Origin: Morella rubra
Taxonomy: Eukaryota; Streptophyta; Magnoliopsida; Fagales; Myricaceae
Direction: 5' to 3'
Length of the DNA: 64,000 bases
Assembly: GCA_003952965.2 (NCBI GenBank)
Contig: CM025854.1
Coordinates: 8,208,107-8,272,106, forward strand
Position numbers and translations under genes: made by a program. Below are positions 11,686 to 24,059 of this stretch, piece after piece. Each line of letters begins with the position of its first letter. The first letter of the stretch is position 1. Below the pieces are notes generated by a model. It worked only from the letters and a program-made list of their open reading frames with translations. It did not search any database and was not told where the DNA came from.

Positions 11686-12941
11686 TGTAAATCCAAGGAT
11701 TAAGGCAACCAAGAGGGGGTAAATTGGGTTTCAAAACTTTTTCGAAACTCACCGTTAATAATGTGTTTGCTAGCTACAAGTTCTCCAAAGATAATCGATT
11801 GCATTAAAAGATTAAATACAAGAATGAATATCATAACTCAAATAAATAAACTAGTAGCTTAAAATAAGGAGATAAGGGAAGAGAAGCAAACACAAGATTT
11901 TAGGTGGTTTGGAAAACCTGCCTACATCTACCCTCGAGCTCCTTCACTGAGCCTTAAGGTTTCTTTACTATGCTCCCTTCAACCAAGGAAAGGTTTCCTT
12001 ACACTTGAGCTTGAGAAACAACTCTTTGAGCCTCAAGACCGAGTTTGAGAACAAACTTCTTCAAACTCCTTCTTTCGATGAACAACCCTCACCGAAAGGA
12101 AACAAGAGAATCACTCTCTTAGAAATGTAGAAGGATAAATGAGAAAAGCTCACTAAGACTCCCTTGATGGAGTAGATGTTACAATAAAAAATTTCTATCT
12201 CATAGGCTTCACACAATAACAAGGATGTGAAAGTGATGATTATGTGTGAATGATGTTAGAGGAAGGATTCAAAGGTTTTTGATCACTCTTAGCCTTAGCA
12301 AAATGATTTTGGTCATTCAGCAGCATTTATGAGGCTCAGGGATGGCTTTATATAGGCCTCATAAGAAAAATAGCCATTAGGGGTCGATTGCTACATGAGC
12401 CGATTAACCGCTTCAGGTTTCCGTTACCCCAACAATCATAATGTCAGAACTTAGAACGACTATATTTTTAAAACATATTGGCTGATTGTTATACCAAGCG
12501 GTTGTAGGTCAGGTCAACTGCTTCACCAACCAGTCGACCTCTACGACTTAAGCACATGATTTGATTGATTTAAAACCACAATTTTGACCAACTTAAATCA
12601 CCCAATTTTAAACACTAACTTCCTATAAGTATACAAAGGATTTAGGAGTTTAATTGGGATAATTTGAAGCCATTAAAATATTTTTAATCTTCAAAACAAG
12701 TGGTAAAACGGTTTATGCAAGTTTTGAAGAAGTATGCAAGTGTGTGGTTCAAATCCTTGTTAAAGATGAAGTCTAGAGTTGCAAAAGTTATCCTAGCAAC
12801 TTGAGTCTTCACTTTAAGAGTCACTTCCATTGAAAGGGATGTTGCTTGATCGCTCCGTGCTCATTTTGGATCTTCTTTGCTTCATATCTCAATTACTTCT
12901 ATTGTTATCATCAAAACATTGATTGTGACTAAAAGCCAACA
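11686..12941 (-). repeat. Copia-A 3' LTR
   Basis: The plus strand starts TGTAAATCCAAGG and ends AAAGCCAACA, so on the element strand the LTR runs TGTTGGC...TTTACA. A TATA box (CCTATATAAAGCC on the minus strand, near 12340) lies just downstream, in element orientation, of a decayed array of GGTCGACC-type palindromes at 12381-12545. It is about 1256 bp. The related solo LTRs at 30289-31515 and 17356-18474 define the same ends. Confidence 0.8.
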
Positions 12942-12955
12942 ATCTCCCACTTTTT
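12942..12955 (-). other. Copia-A polypurine tract
   Basis: On the element strand AAAAAGTGGGAGAT sits directly before the LTR start TGTTGGC. This is the expected place and composition for the plus-strand priming tract. Confidence 0.75.
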
Positions 12956-13271
12956 GATGATGACAATAAATTAATTGATGTTCCTTTTGTCGATCTTGTC
13001 TCCCTTTAGCTTTTGTGCTTTGATAAGGGGTTTTGGACATTTTTATACTTCAAGGACAAAATATTAGCATATAATATGAAAGAATAATATGAAAGGATTG
13101 CATATGGATAAGAGAAAGCTTTCATATATCACATAAACAATACATCAAAGTTTTAAAGGGGTCCAGAGATACAAAAAGATACCATTCTCTCTCCCCCCTT
13201 GTCATCACAAAAAGGAAATACATAATCAAAGTGAAATATAGAAGCAAAATGAAATACATATGCTATGAAAA

Positions 13272-14516
13272 TCATGGAAGTGGAGGGAAGCGAGTAGTCA
13301 TAAAATGCCTCATCTCCTCAAAGAACTTCCTCTGCTCGTCTTGCATATAAGTAACTCTGTCCTCAAGGAACTTCCTCTGCACCTCATGCATTGTAGTAAT
13401 CCTCTCCTCAAAAGAAGTGAACCGGGCAGAAAGGGAAGTGGGAGGATCGGGAACTCTGGTAGGAGAAGGAATAACTGGGGGATCATCAACCAAGTTAGCA
13501 TCTACGTCAAACTCCATCGCTTCAGCATCAACCTCCTTACCCTCAGGCTCATCCTCAACCTCAGCCACATTCGCATCCTCATCATGAATATCATTAGGCA
13601 CTTCCATATCCTTATCCTCATCCTCATCATCAGTATCTTGATTCTTAGGCACCCAATTACTTCTCGATTTCTTTCTATAACCCATCCAGGTTAGGACCAC
13701 AATATCAAATTCTTCACACTTAGTCAATGTGTCTTGCTTTCGAGAACTAAGTGCAATGCCAAAGTACTGAAAGATCTTAGTAAACATTAAACCATAAGGT
13801 AAATTCTTTTTAGTCTCACAAATTGCTTCCATATGTTTGAGCATAATGCAAGGGAGGTTGAACTTTTTCTCTTTCAAAATCGCTCAATCACGAAAACATC
13901 CATAAAGTTACCTCCTCTAGGTGTCCACTGCGAGGAATCCGATTATGGGTGCAAATCAAATGAAGCAACTTCGAATGAAAGAGCAATTGGTTGGCATGGA
14001 TTTTTCTGGGTGCATCAGCCGCCACACCATTTCCTAGGGGGTAAACTAGGACTTCTCCATAATCAAAGCCCTTACACACGGGCCAAGTCTTCATCTCATA
14101 AGCCTGAATCCCAACATGTGGAATGCCTAAAATATCTCCAAGGATAATTTCATTCAATATAGTCTCCCGTCCCTCAACCATACTTCTAACAGTGAACAAA
14201 CCTTCAGCTTCCCACCCAACAGTCATATTAAAGAAGAAAATCTAATATATTTAAGAAAGACTTCTTTACCCATATCTAGCAAATTCTCCTAACCTTGTTG
14301 CACAAGTAGACGCTCAATCTCAAAATCTAAAAGTGAAGAGACATTCACTTTCCTCCCTCCCCACATGACTTTTCTCTTTGAAAAGTCATTGTAAAACATC
14401 GATGCACACTTAGAAGAATGAAAGAAATAATCAGGCTCACCCAAATGATTTACTGAAGAACAAGATGATCCCGCTCCCTCATTGCTATGCTTGGCAGCAT
14501 TCTTCGTCCTTGGCAT
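13272..14516 (-). pseudogene. Copia-A accessory ORF (putative plant transposon protein domain)
   Basis: The ORF lies between pol and the 3' LTR in sense orientation. ATG at 14516 opens a Ser/Asn-rich N-terminus. A central domain follows, with FTVRSMVEGRE, ILGIPHVGIQAYEMKTWP and LHLICTHNRIPRSGHLEEVT, then MLKHMEAICETKKNLPYG. After it come a strongly acidic linker (Asp/Glu runs, about 13640-13520) and a C-terminal coiled-coil-like part with repeated QRKFLEDR/QRKFFEEM, ending at 13272. At least two frameshifts (about 14290 and 13890) break it. The central part resembles, from memory, the uncharacterised plant transposon protein domain (Transposase_32-like). The position equals that of the env-like ORF of SIRE elements, but I see no signal peptide or membrane segment. 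A homologous ORF sits at the same place in copia-C. Confidence 0.65.
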
Positions 14517-14749
14517 GGTGATTGAGAGTAAAAATTGGAGAGAGAAAAGGGCTGAAATATGGAAGTCTCGGGCTAGGGTTTCAAAGGGGGCCGAAATCCC
14601 TAAAAATTACTTGTTGGATGGATGATGACGTAAATCCACACAAAAAGAGAGGGTTTAGGCTGAAATTGATGATATGAAATGATTGGGATAGATTTTAGGA
14701 TATGTTATGATGTTTTGGAAAGGATTTGAGAGGATTAGAGTCGAGAGAG

Positions 14750-14935
14750 GCGAAGCGGTTCACGAGAGGAGAGAGACCGGTCGACCAAAATGTGGATTGC
14801 TATATATATAGCTTTGACGAGGTGGTCGACTGCTACGTGTAGCGTTCATGACCATCGACCGCTTGGTAGAACATGTTCTACGAACCGGTCGACTGCTTCG
14901 TGTAGCAGTTCCACATGGTCGACCGCTATAGAGAA
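14750..14935 (-). promoter_or_regulatory. Palindrome array and TATA upstream of the copia-A accessory ORF
   Basis: Five copies of a (A/T)CC(G)GTCGACYGCT-type palindrome lie at 14776-14786, 14822-14834, 14851-14863, 14884-14897 and 14917-14928, with the TATA-like palindrome GCTATATATATAGC at 14799-14812. The same motif forms the array upstream of the TATA box in LTRs of this family (best preserved at 30943-31100). The accessory ORF begins about 235 bp downstream of the first site. I infer an internal promoter; no transcript evidence is available. Confidence 0.5.
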
Positions 14936-15130
14936 CAATCTCGAAAGATGAGGTTTTAATGCTAAAAAATGAAATGAAATGATGCATTTAATGAATGACA
15001 AACATGTAACATGACATAAGGACATTTAAACATGTTTAAAACATCAAAACATTGTAAATCCATGAAAATCATAAAAAGCATATCAAAGAGCATTTTAATC
15101 TAAAAACCCAATATCTCTTATAAGATCACA

Positions 15131-15430
15131 AAATCTGTCATTACTCAATGGTTTTGTGAAAATATTAGCTAGTTGATGCTTAGTACTAATGAAATCAAGT
15201 GAGACGTCACCTTTTTGAATATGATCTCTTAGAAAATAATGTCTCACTTCAATGTGTTTAGTCCTTGAGTGTTGGATGCTTAGTACTAATGAAATCTGTC
15301 ATTACTCAAGGATTTTGTAAAAATATCAGCTAGTTGATGCTCAGTACTAATGAAATCAAGTGAGATGTCACCTTTTTGAATATGATCTCTTAAAAAATGA
15401 TGTCTCACTTCAATGTGTTTTGTCATTGAG
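15131..15430 (-). repeat. Tandem duplication of 161 bp in the copia-A RNase H tail
   Basis: A unit beginning AAATCTGTCATTACTCAA at 15131 restarts at 15292 and runs to about 15430 with few differences. It repeats the coding part after the RNase H core (the HIEVRHHFLRDH-like region). It is a local duplication and disrupts the 3' end of pol. Confidence 0.75.
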
Positions 15431-17350
15431 TATTAGATGGGATTCTTGGATAAATTGATAGCACTAGTGTTATTACATTTGATGGGTATACTATCAAACT
15501 CTAGTCCAAAATCTTTAAGAGTTTGTTTCATCCACAATACTTGAGCACAACAACTACTTGCCGCTATGTATTTCGCTTCGGTTGTTGATAATGCAACCGA
15601 ATTTTGTTTCTTGACTAAAGATGAACCTAGGAAATGGCAAGTACCACTAGTTCTTTTTCTATCGATTTTGCACCCGGCAAAGTCGGCATCGAAATAGCAC
15701 TAGGTTCATATGAGTGCTCCTAGGATACCAAAGCCCTAGGTTAATAGTGCCCAATATATATTTAAAAATTTATTATTAGATGACTTTAGGACATGCTTGA
15801 AATCTTGCAATAAGCATAAAAGCTCCACTACATATCTCCAATCATATTTTGATGTCCACCTTTTTACCTTTTTCATCTCAAGTTTTAGCGATGTGCTCAT
15901 TGCCAGTTTAATGTTTTCCATTCCAAAGCGTTTGAGTATACTTTTTTATAAAGATTCCTTATTTGGATTGCTTGATTTGTAGTCCAAGGAAGAAGTTGAG
16001 CTCACCCATCATGCTCATCTCAAACTTTTTATGCATAAATTTAGAAAATTCTTGACAAAGAGAGTCATTAGTAGCATCGAATATGATGTCATCCACATAA
16101 ATTTGCACAGTTATGATATCATTGTTTTTGGTTTTGGTAAAAAGTGTAGTCAACTTTACCCATGAAAAAACTTTTTCAACAAGGAAAGTTTTAAGTCTAT
16201 CATACGAAGCTCTAGGAGCTTGTTTTAGTCCATACAAAACCTTTTTTCAATTTGAAAACAAAATTTGGATAAGCTTCGTTTTGAAGACCTTGTGGTTGTT
16301 TTACATAGGTTTTTCCATGATAAATCCATTCAACAAAGCACTTTTCACATCCATTTGATAAAGCATAAAATCTTTATAGTAAGCAAAGGCCAAAAATATT
16401 CTAATGGATTCCAAACGTGCTACGGGTGCATATGTTTCATCATAATCAATTCCTTCTTCTTGATTATACCCTTTAGCAACCAATCTAGCTTTGTTTCTAA
16501 CAAGAGTATTGTGTTCATGAACCTTGTTCCTAAAGACCCATTTTGTGCCAATAATGGTTTGATCCTTGGGTCTAGGGACAAGTTCCCAAACTTGATTTCT
16601 CTCAAATTGGTTTAACTCTTCTTGCATTGCCAAAATCCAACTTTCATTGTTTTCAGCTTCAAGAAAAGTCTTAGGTTTAATTTGAGACACAAATGCAAGA
16701 TGATTACACATATTCCTAAGTGAAGCTCTAGTTCTAGTTCTAAGAGAGGGATCACCAATAATTAACTCTTGAGGGTGACTAGTAGCATACCTCCACTCCT
16801 TTGGGAGTTCTTGTGAAGTATCTTCTCCTTGTAACTGTTGAATATTTTCTTTACTTGGAGTTTGAGCTTCCTCGCTTTGAGTGGGGTTAACCTTGATTTC
16901 AAGTCCTTCCATCTCCCCCTCAATATCTTCAATTTCTACACTTGCATTTTTCTCAAATGGAACCATTAGATTCATCAAAAGTAATATGCATTGATTCTTC
17001 AACACAAGAGTCTTTTTGTTATAAACTCTATAAGCTTTGCTCGAATTAGAGTATCCAAGAAAAATTCCAACATCGGTTTTAGAATCAAATTTTTCAAGAT
17101 TGTCTTTCATATTTAAAATGAAGCATTTGCAACCAAAAACTTTGAAATAGTGGATGTTGGGTTTTCTATCTTTCCAAAGCTCATAAGGAGTTTTCTTCAA
17201 AATGAGTCTCATAGATACTCGATTCAAAACATAGCAATAGGTGTTGACGGCCTCGGCCCAAAAATATTTTGGTAACTTATTTTCATTCAAAATAGTTCTT
17301 GTCATCTCTTGAATAGTTCTATTCTTTTTTTCAACTACCCTATTTTGTTG
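15292..17350 (-). pseudogene. Copia-A pol, integrase C-terminus, reverse transcriptase and RNase H
   Basis: The reading starts at [11 protein letters not shown], which holds the integrase catalytic Glu. It continues through [36 protein letters not shown] and the Ser/Thr-rich linker into RT ([42 protein letters not shown]). The catalytic motif YVDD is in the fragment at 16237-15959. RNase H follows with DADFAGC and LSTTEAKY; the third catalytic position reads CNNTSA, where CDNTSA is usual. Frameshifts occur near 16301-16240 and 15960, so the gene is dead. The longest open part is 334 codons (17305-16301). Confidence 0.85.
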
Positions 17351-17355
17351 CTGAG

Positions 17356-18474
17356 TGTTGGCCTTTGTTCACAATCGATATTTTGATGATTTCAATAAAT
17401 GGATTAAGTTTACAAAATGGACATCTTCACAAAGACATTTTTATCAAAGAGCCAAAAACAAAGATCAAGATAGCAAAAGCCCAAAACTTTAAGTTTCACT
17501 TTGCACAAGGATTTGAAACACACTTGCATATTTTCACAAATAATGCTTCTTGTTTTCACAAGTTTAAACCCCAAGCTTTGGTTATACTTTTACGAAGTTG
17601 GTTTTTGAAATGGGATTTCAAAAATATCAAAAATGGGACTTTTTAATTGTAGGGATGATGAAAATGATTTGTATAGTCAACCACTACATGAAGCGGATGA
17701 TGTTGACAACATTCAAATTTATGACCGTTGAGCAACAACTAGTTGAAGCGGTTGACTGGTACAAAGGTAAAATTGTCAGATCGACCCCTAACGGCTATAA
17801 ACGGCTAGTTTTCTATGTGGCCTATATATAGACCTTCCTAATGTCTCTAAACAAGAGAGAACGACCACATATCATTTTACATAGCTTGAGAAATATCTTA
17901 AACCTTCTTATTCCATATTTCTCATATCATTCACACAAATTACATTTTCATATCCTTGTCATTGTGTGAATCAAAGAGATAGAGCTTTCCATTTTCTTAT
18001 CCACTCTTTGAGAGAGTTTATTCTTGTATCTTCCTATTCAAAGAGGTGATTCCTTTAGTGAGGTTGTTCACTAAAGAAGAAGCTTAGAGAGGGTATATCT
18101 CAAGCTTGGTTGGGTTGTGAGTGGTGAGCCGAAAATCACTTGGGTTGTGAGTGTTGAGCGCACTTGTAGGTTCTCTAGCACCGGAAGCTAGAGTGTACAC
18201 TATTTGGAAGATAGTGGGAAAACCTCAAGGCTCGGTAAAGAGCTTGAGGGGTGGATGTAGGCGGGTTTGCCGAACCACCTAAAAATCTCGTGTTTGCTTC
18301 TCTAAACTCTACTCTTTACATTTAACATTATTTACTTATCGCATAAATACTTGTTTAAATACTTGTGCTAAACTAGTCTTTACTTTGCAAACACGACTTT
18401 GGGGGTTAAAAACGAAAAAGTTTATAAATCCAATTCACCTCCCCTCTTGGGTTGCCTTAATCCTTGGACTTACA
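17356..18474 (+). repeat. Solo LTR inserted in copia-A integrase
   Basis: The LTR runs TGTTGGCCTTTG...GGACTTACA (1119 bp) in plus orientation and is flanked by the perfect 5-bp duplication CTGAG (17351-17355 and 18475-18479). Removing the LTR and one duplication restores the integrase reading from STPRTQ to QQNRVVEKK, which proves it is an insertion. It has TATA-like CCTATATATAG near 17820 and decayed GGTTGAC/GGTCGAC motifs upstream. It is a relative of the copia-A LTR in the opposite orientation. Confidence 0.9.
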
Positions 18475-18479
18475 CTGAG

Positions 18480-19290
18480 TTCTAGGTGTTGAAATATTAT
18501 GCTCATAACCATTCATGCTACAAAAGGATTCAAACTTCTCATTTACGAATTCACCACCATGGTCACTTCTAATGGCCACAATGGTGTATCCTTTAGAATT
18601 TTGCACCCTTTTTGAAAATTTAATGAACTCATGAATGACCTTATCTTTTGAAACTAAAAATAAAATCCAAGTGAACCTTGAGTAGCCATAACAATTTTCA
18701 CAAGACCAAATAAATCCAATTCTTGTGACCAAATAAATGAAGTTTGAGGTCTACTTGTTTTAAAAGAGGTTTTCACAAGCTTCACAAACTTGGTTTCTTC
18801 AAAATTCAAAGATCATGCTTAGTTTAAATTTTGCATGTTAGCATGATCTAATCTTCTTTGCAACAGCCAACTATCATGTACATTGATCACAAGACATTTA
18901 TCCATACAAGCATTTTGATCAAAGTCAATTTTATACACTTTTGCATTTCTATGGCCAATAAACAATAATTTACATCTATGACATTTTCAATAAGGCATCT
19001 AGAAGATTCAAAGACAACTCTATAACCTTTATAATAAAGTTGACTAATACTAGTAAATTATGCTTCAATTTATCAACTAATAGGACATTTTCAATAAGAG
19101 GAAAAAAGTTACCACCAATATTGCCTATACCAATGATTTTTCCTTTAGAATTGTCGCCAAATGTTACATTTCCACCTTTGATGTTAAAGAGGCTTAGAAT
19201 CTTGATGAGTCACCGGTCATGTGTCTTGAGCAAGCACTATCCAAGTACCAACTATTGCATTTCTTCCTTCTTGAATCCTACAAAATAAAT
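18480..19290 (-). pseudogene. Copia-A pol, protease and integrase N-terminal part
   Basis: The aspartic protease site is visible as YLDSACSRHMTGDSS (near 19240), with Ala in place of the usual Gly after DS. The pre-integrase zinc-binding region is decayed (NVHDSWLLQRRLDHAN, near 18880). The integrase core has SRFTWILFLVSKD and the second catalytic Asp in SDHGGEF, and ends at STPRTQ where the solo LTR entered. Stops and shifts are present. Confidence 0.75.
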
Positions 19291-19412
19291 TCAAGATGAA
19301 GCTTTTGGTACCCAAACCTTTTTGGGTCCATTTGGGTTAGATATAGTTTCCTTTGGAACCCATACCTTTCTAAGCACTTTGCACCCAAGTTTCTTTAGAG
19401 TACAATCAAATA

Positions 19413-20870
19413 TTAGATGTCCATTCTTGTTGCAAAAGTTGCAAGTATGAAAAGATTCATTTGAGGATTTAGCTTTGACAAAGAAGTTTTTGAATGCTTT
19501 ACATTTTGATGAGGCTTGTAACCTAAACCATTTTTGTCAAAAACACATCTTTGACTATTTAAAATGTTTTCCAAAGCTTTTCTTCCTTGAGTGAATTTTT
19601 CAAGAATGGTATTTGACAAGTAACCTTATCTTTGAAAGCTTTGTTTCAAATTCTAAGGTTGAAACTTTTAGTTTCAATTCCTCATTCTTTAGCTTCAAAT
19701 TTCTCGTTCATCATTTAAGGAATCAAGGACACTTGTAGTTAGTGAATGTTTCTTTTTCAAATCCTTGTATTTGAGTTTAAGCTTTTCAAACGTAATATAT
19801 AACTCATCAAAAGCATTTTCTAATTCATCATATGAAGGTTTTGAATCTTCAAGATCCGAGAGATATACCTCATCATCTTCTAGAGCCATGAAGTACATGT
19901 TTGCGATTTCTCCCTCATCTTGTTCTTCGGTAGAGCTTGAATCGCTATCTTCCAATGTAGTTTTCATAGCTTTCTTTTTATATTTGAGAAGTGGGCAATC
20001 CGCCTTTATGTGACTGGGTTTCTTGCACTTGTAGCAAGTGATGTGGTCTTTTCTTGTTGTCGATCTTTGGGTATTCATTGTGTGGTTCTTCTTACTTGAA
20101 ATCTTTGAAGTTCTTCCTTCCTTGCTTTCTCTTTAGGAAGTTTCTAAAATTCCTTGTCATGAGTGCTATGTCCTCATCTTCACTTTTGTCATCATCTTCT
20201 TCAACCTCAACTATAAAGGATTTCAAAGTTATGCTTTTCCTTTTTGAACTTTCCTCTTCATGTCCCTTCGTGGTGATTTTGTGAGTCATAAGAGATCTAA
20301 TGAGCTATTCCAAAGGCAATTTGGTGAGGTCCTTTACTTCTTGAATAGCGATGACTTTGACTTCCCAGGTCTTTGGTAATGACCTAAGAACTTTTCTCAC
20401 CAAATCGAAGTTAGTGTACACTTTTCTAAGAGCATTTAAACCATTCACAATATTTGTAAATCTAGTAAGCATGTCACCAATGCTTTCTTCCGGTTTCATC
20501 TTAAACAATTAATAGCTATGAACTAGCATGCTTGTCTTAGATTCTTTCACTTGGTTAGTACCTTCATGAGTGATTTCTAAAGCATGCCAAATTTCTTTTG
20601 CACTATCACAAGTAGATATTCTATTGAATTCACTTCTATCTAAAGCACAATAAAGAATGTTCATAGCTCTAGCATTAAGAGAAATTTTCTTTTTGTCATC
20701 ATCGGTATACTCCGAAAGGACTTAGGGAGAATTTTCTCATTTACAATTTTCATAGGATAGTGAGGTCCATTCAAAATACAAAGTCATAAATCATAGTCAA
20801 TAGAATGAAAATAAATTTTTCATCTTTGCTTTTCAATAGGTATAAGCACTTTCATTGAAGGAAGGAGGTC
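19413..20870 (-). pseudogene. Copia-A gag
   Basis: Fragments in several frames give a copia gag: an N-terminal RPPSFNESAYTYWK-like string directly after the LTR, the conserved central part FKMKPEESIGDMLTRF (20508), a Glu/Asp-rich region, the CCHC zinc knuckle CYKCKKPSHIKADCP (near 20030) and a coiled-coil tail rich in Glu, Leu and Lys ending at 19695. The part at 19619-19413 links gag to protease. The primer-binding site expected between LTR and gag is missing. Confidence 0.75.
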
Positions 20871-20895
20871 TAGATGTTGAGAGTCCCTCAACATT

Positions 20896-22769
20896 GGAGG
20901 GGGGTGAATTGAGTTTTAAAATTTTTTCGAAACTCACCCTTAACAATATGTTTACTAGCTACAAGTTCTACAAAGATAATCGATTGCATTAAAAGATTAA
21001 ATATAAGAATGAATATCACAATCAAATATGCAATTTAAACTTGGAACAATAAACTAGTAGCTTAAAATAAAGAGATAAGGGAAGAGAAGCAAACACAAGA
21101 TTTTTAGGTGGTTTGGCAAACCCACCTACATCCACCCTTCAAGCTCCTTCACTGAGCCTTGAGGTTTCTCCACTATGCTCCCTTCAACCAAGGAAAGGTT
21201 TCCTTACACTTGAACTTGAGAAACACCTCTTCAAGCCTAAGAACGAGTTTGAGAACAAACCTCTCCAAACTCATTCTTTCGATGAACAACTCTCACGAAA
21301 GGAAACAAGAGAATCACTCTCTTAGAAATGTAGAGGATGAACGAAAATGCTCACTAAACTCCCTTGATGGAATAGATGTTACAATGAAAATTTTATCTCA
21401 TAGGCTTCACACAATGACAAGGTTGTGAAAGTGATGATTATGTGTAAAAGATGTTGGAGGAAGGATTCAAAGGTTTTTGATCATTCTTAGCCTTACCAGC
21501 ATTTATGAGGCTTAGGATGGCTTTAAAGCTCATAAGAAAACTAGCCGTTAGGGATCCTGTCAGACAAACCACTGCAGACAATGTTCAGAATAGGTATACC
21601 AAGGGTGTAGGAAACCCCGGTCACCTACAACTTAAACTCCCACAATTTTGACCAAGGGTTTGAGAGTTTAATTGGATAATTCACTTAAAATATTTTTAAT
21701 CTTCAAAACACGGTTTATGCAAGTTTTGAAGAAATATGCAAGTGTGTGGTTCAAATCCTTGTTAAAGATGAAGTCTAGAGTTACAAAAGTTACCTAGCAA
21801 CTTGAGTCTTCACTTTAAGAGCACTTCCATTGAAGGATGTTGCTTGATTGCTCCGTGCTCATTTTGGTTCTTCTTTGCTTCACAGGATTGTGACTAAAGC
21901 CAACATCAATTCTTGGCAATTCTAATAGCCTTATCATATGAATGATTCACTACTTGATCAAAAGTCAAAAGAGGCCTGAAGACTTGAGGTTTTTTGGGTC
22001 ACTGTAGTAACTGGGGATGGATTGGAAACCTGGGGGCAGGATTATCAGGAAAAAAGTTCACTCTCTCTTGAGGAAATAGATGTTACGAATCGGTTTGAGG
22101 CTTCACAAGAAGTATACAAAAGGTAAGCCTCCCATTGATGGAATAGATGATGTTAAAAGTAGGAAAACCGGTTGCTTCATTCGGGTGTGATGGTTGTTAT
22201 CAGTTTTTGGGCTTTTTTGGCTTTATTCGCCTAACCAAGCCGTTAGGGATCAATCTGTCAAAATTTATGACGAGTCGGTCAACCACTGCAGGTTTCCGTT
22301 ACTAATGTCAGAACTCAGAATAGCTATATTTTTAAAACATACCGGCCAACCGCTATACCAAGCGGTCGTAAGTCAACTGGTCACCTCTCAACTTAAGCAC
22401 ATGATCCAGTTGATTTAAATCACAATTTTGACCAACTTAAATCACCCAATTTTAAACAATAACTTCTCATAAATATACAAAGGGTTTGAAGTTTAATTGG
22501 GATAATTTGAAGCTATTAAAATATTTTTAATCTTCAAAACAAGTGTAAAACGGTTTGTGCAAGTTTTGAAGAAATATACAAGTGTGTGGTTCAAATCCTT
22601 GTTAAAAGAAGCTAGAGTTACAAAATTACCCTAAACTTAGTCTTCACTTTAAGAGCACTTCCATTAAAAGGATGTTGCTTGATTGCTTTTGCTCATTTTG
22701 GTTCTTCTTGCTTACATCTCATTACTTTTATTGTTATCATCAAAATATTGATTGTGACAAAAGCCAACA
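20896..22769 (-). repeat. Copia-A 5' LTR region, rearranged and partly duplicated
   Basis: 20896-21490 aligns well to the 3' LTR. From about 21490 to 22060 the sequence follows the LTR tail and the adjoining hAT-1 DNA, but with many small deletions. From about 22070 a second pass through the LTR begins, gapped at first and clean from about 22200 to the end AAAGCCAACA at 22769. The terminal about 35 bp next to gag and the primer-binding site are lost. I think much of this is a failed contig merge; a biological tandem rearrangement is the alternative. Confidence 0.6.
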
Positions 22770-23106
22770 TTTAAATTATAAACTTGGCAATAGCAACTCT
22801 AATAGCCTTGGGATATATGAGTCTATCTTCATCATCCCCACTGATACTACTTGCCCCTTTGTTATCAAAAGTCAATTTCGTTGAGAGAAATTCAATTTAC
22901 TTTGCATTTTCTTATACATTACACAACCCTTCAAGTGGGACCTCATATTCGAGGTCCCTTAATTGTTGCACTTGACCATTGGTTTGTTTGGGTCAAATAC
23001 TGGTAGTATCGTAGTGAAATGTTTCTACATCGGGGATGGATGGGAAACCTTCCCTTTTTTTGGGGGCAGGGGCTATTGTCACCTTTGTTTGTTGTGCCTC
23101 TACATC
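22770..23106 (-). pseudogene. hAT-1 transposase, N-terminal part
   Basis: The minus strand reads DVEAQQTKVTIAPAPKKRE, then a decayed BED-type zinc finger region (FDPNKPMVKCNN ... GTSNMRSHLKGC) and a link toward DELSFRIVSNDGF at 11670, on the far side of copia-A. The hAT-2 element entered this exon at 23106; the first exon codons are at 27683-27792. Stops interrupt it. Confidence 0.6.
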
Positions 23107-24059
23107 TAGGGATGTCCAAACACCGGTCCGGTCTGGCTGGCCAAACTGGAAATTGTGGGACCCGATCATACCAGACCAGACCAGACCTGTCATGTAAAGG
23201 AAACCGGACCAGCCAAGGACCGGTTCATGTTGTCCGGTTTGGGCCTTCTTTTAGGCTACTTTTTTGTTCTTTTTTTGGGGCTTTTTTGGACCATTTTCTA
23301 GGTTCTGTTTTTTGGTTTTTTTTTCATCAAGTTTTGGGCTATGATCTCAACCAAATTATGCCACAATTGTTACCTTTCTTCTACAACAAACCAAATCGAA
23401 TTCCAAATCATACATTTAAAGAATACTAGGCTACTAATTAAAGAATTTTAAATCATGGTATTTCAAGAATACTAAATCATATATCTTAAAGCGTATACAT
23501 GTAAAGAATTCTAAATCAACAAACCAAATGTAAGCTATTAATTAAGATCTTAAAGCATACATTTAAAGAAAGTCCAAAATAAAAGTATCAAATAGAAATG
23601 CTACTGGAACTAATTAATAATTACTAACTACACTACTCTATTACAAGCCATAACAAACAACAAAATAATCAAATCAATAAACTAAAAGTATAATTAATAA
23701 TACATGTCATTAAAAATTATCCATTAATATGTCCACTGTCCGGTTGTGAATTGTCCATCTCCCATGAAAGCTGTAAAAAAAAAAAAATTTACACGTGAGA
23801 TAATAAACTAATAAACAATGGGCATTATTATAAAAAAGAAATAAAAACTTACCATGAAATCAAATTAAATTAGTCTTCAGTTATCTCAAGCCGAGCCACT
23901 CGTGAGTTAAACATTATTCCTAATAATTTATGACAAAAACATGTTCAAATCTTCATAAATAACTAGAACTTACAAAATTTAAAAAATTAACCAACATAGA
24001 GACAAAATATAATAATATTACCTGATTCTAACGCCTCAAATAGTCCAGTGACTCTATCT

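Larger units (their letters stand above)
11686..22769 (-). mobile_element. Copia-A: SIRE-like Ty1/copia element with accessory ORF
   Basis: The layout on the minus strand is: damaged 5' LTR (20896-22769), gag (about 20870-19413), protease and integrase (19290-18480), a foreign solo LTR (17356-18474), integrase C-terminus, RT and RNase H (17350-15292), a spacer with palindromes (14935-14750), an accessory ORF (14516-13272), the polypurine tract (12955-12942) and the 3' LTR (12941-11686). The integrase-before-RT order makes it copia. A length near 10 kb without the solo LTR, plus an ORF after pol, fits the SIRE/Maximus lineage. It sits inside the hAT-1 transposase; ATCCA precedes the LTR on the left, and the right duplication is obscured by rearrangement. 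Many stops and frameshifts show it is inactive. Confidence 0.8.
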
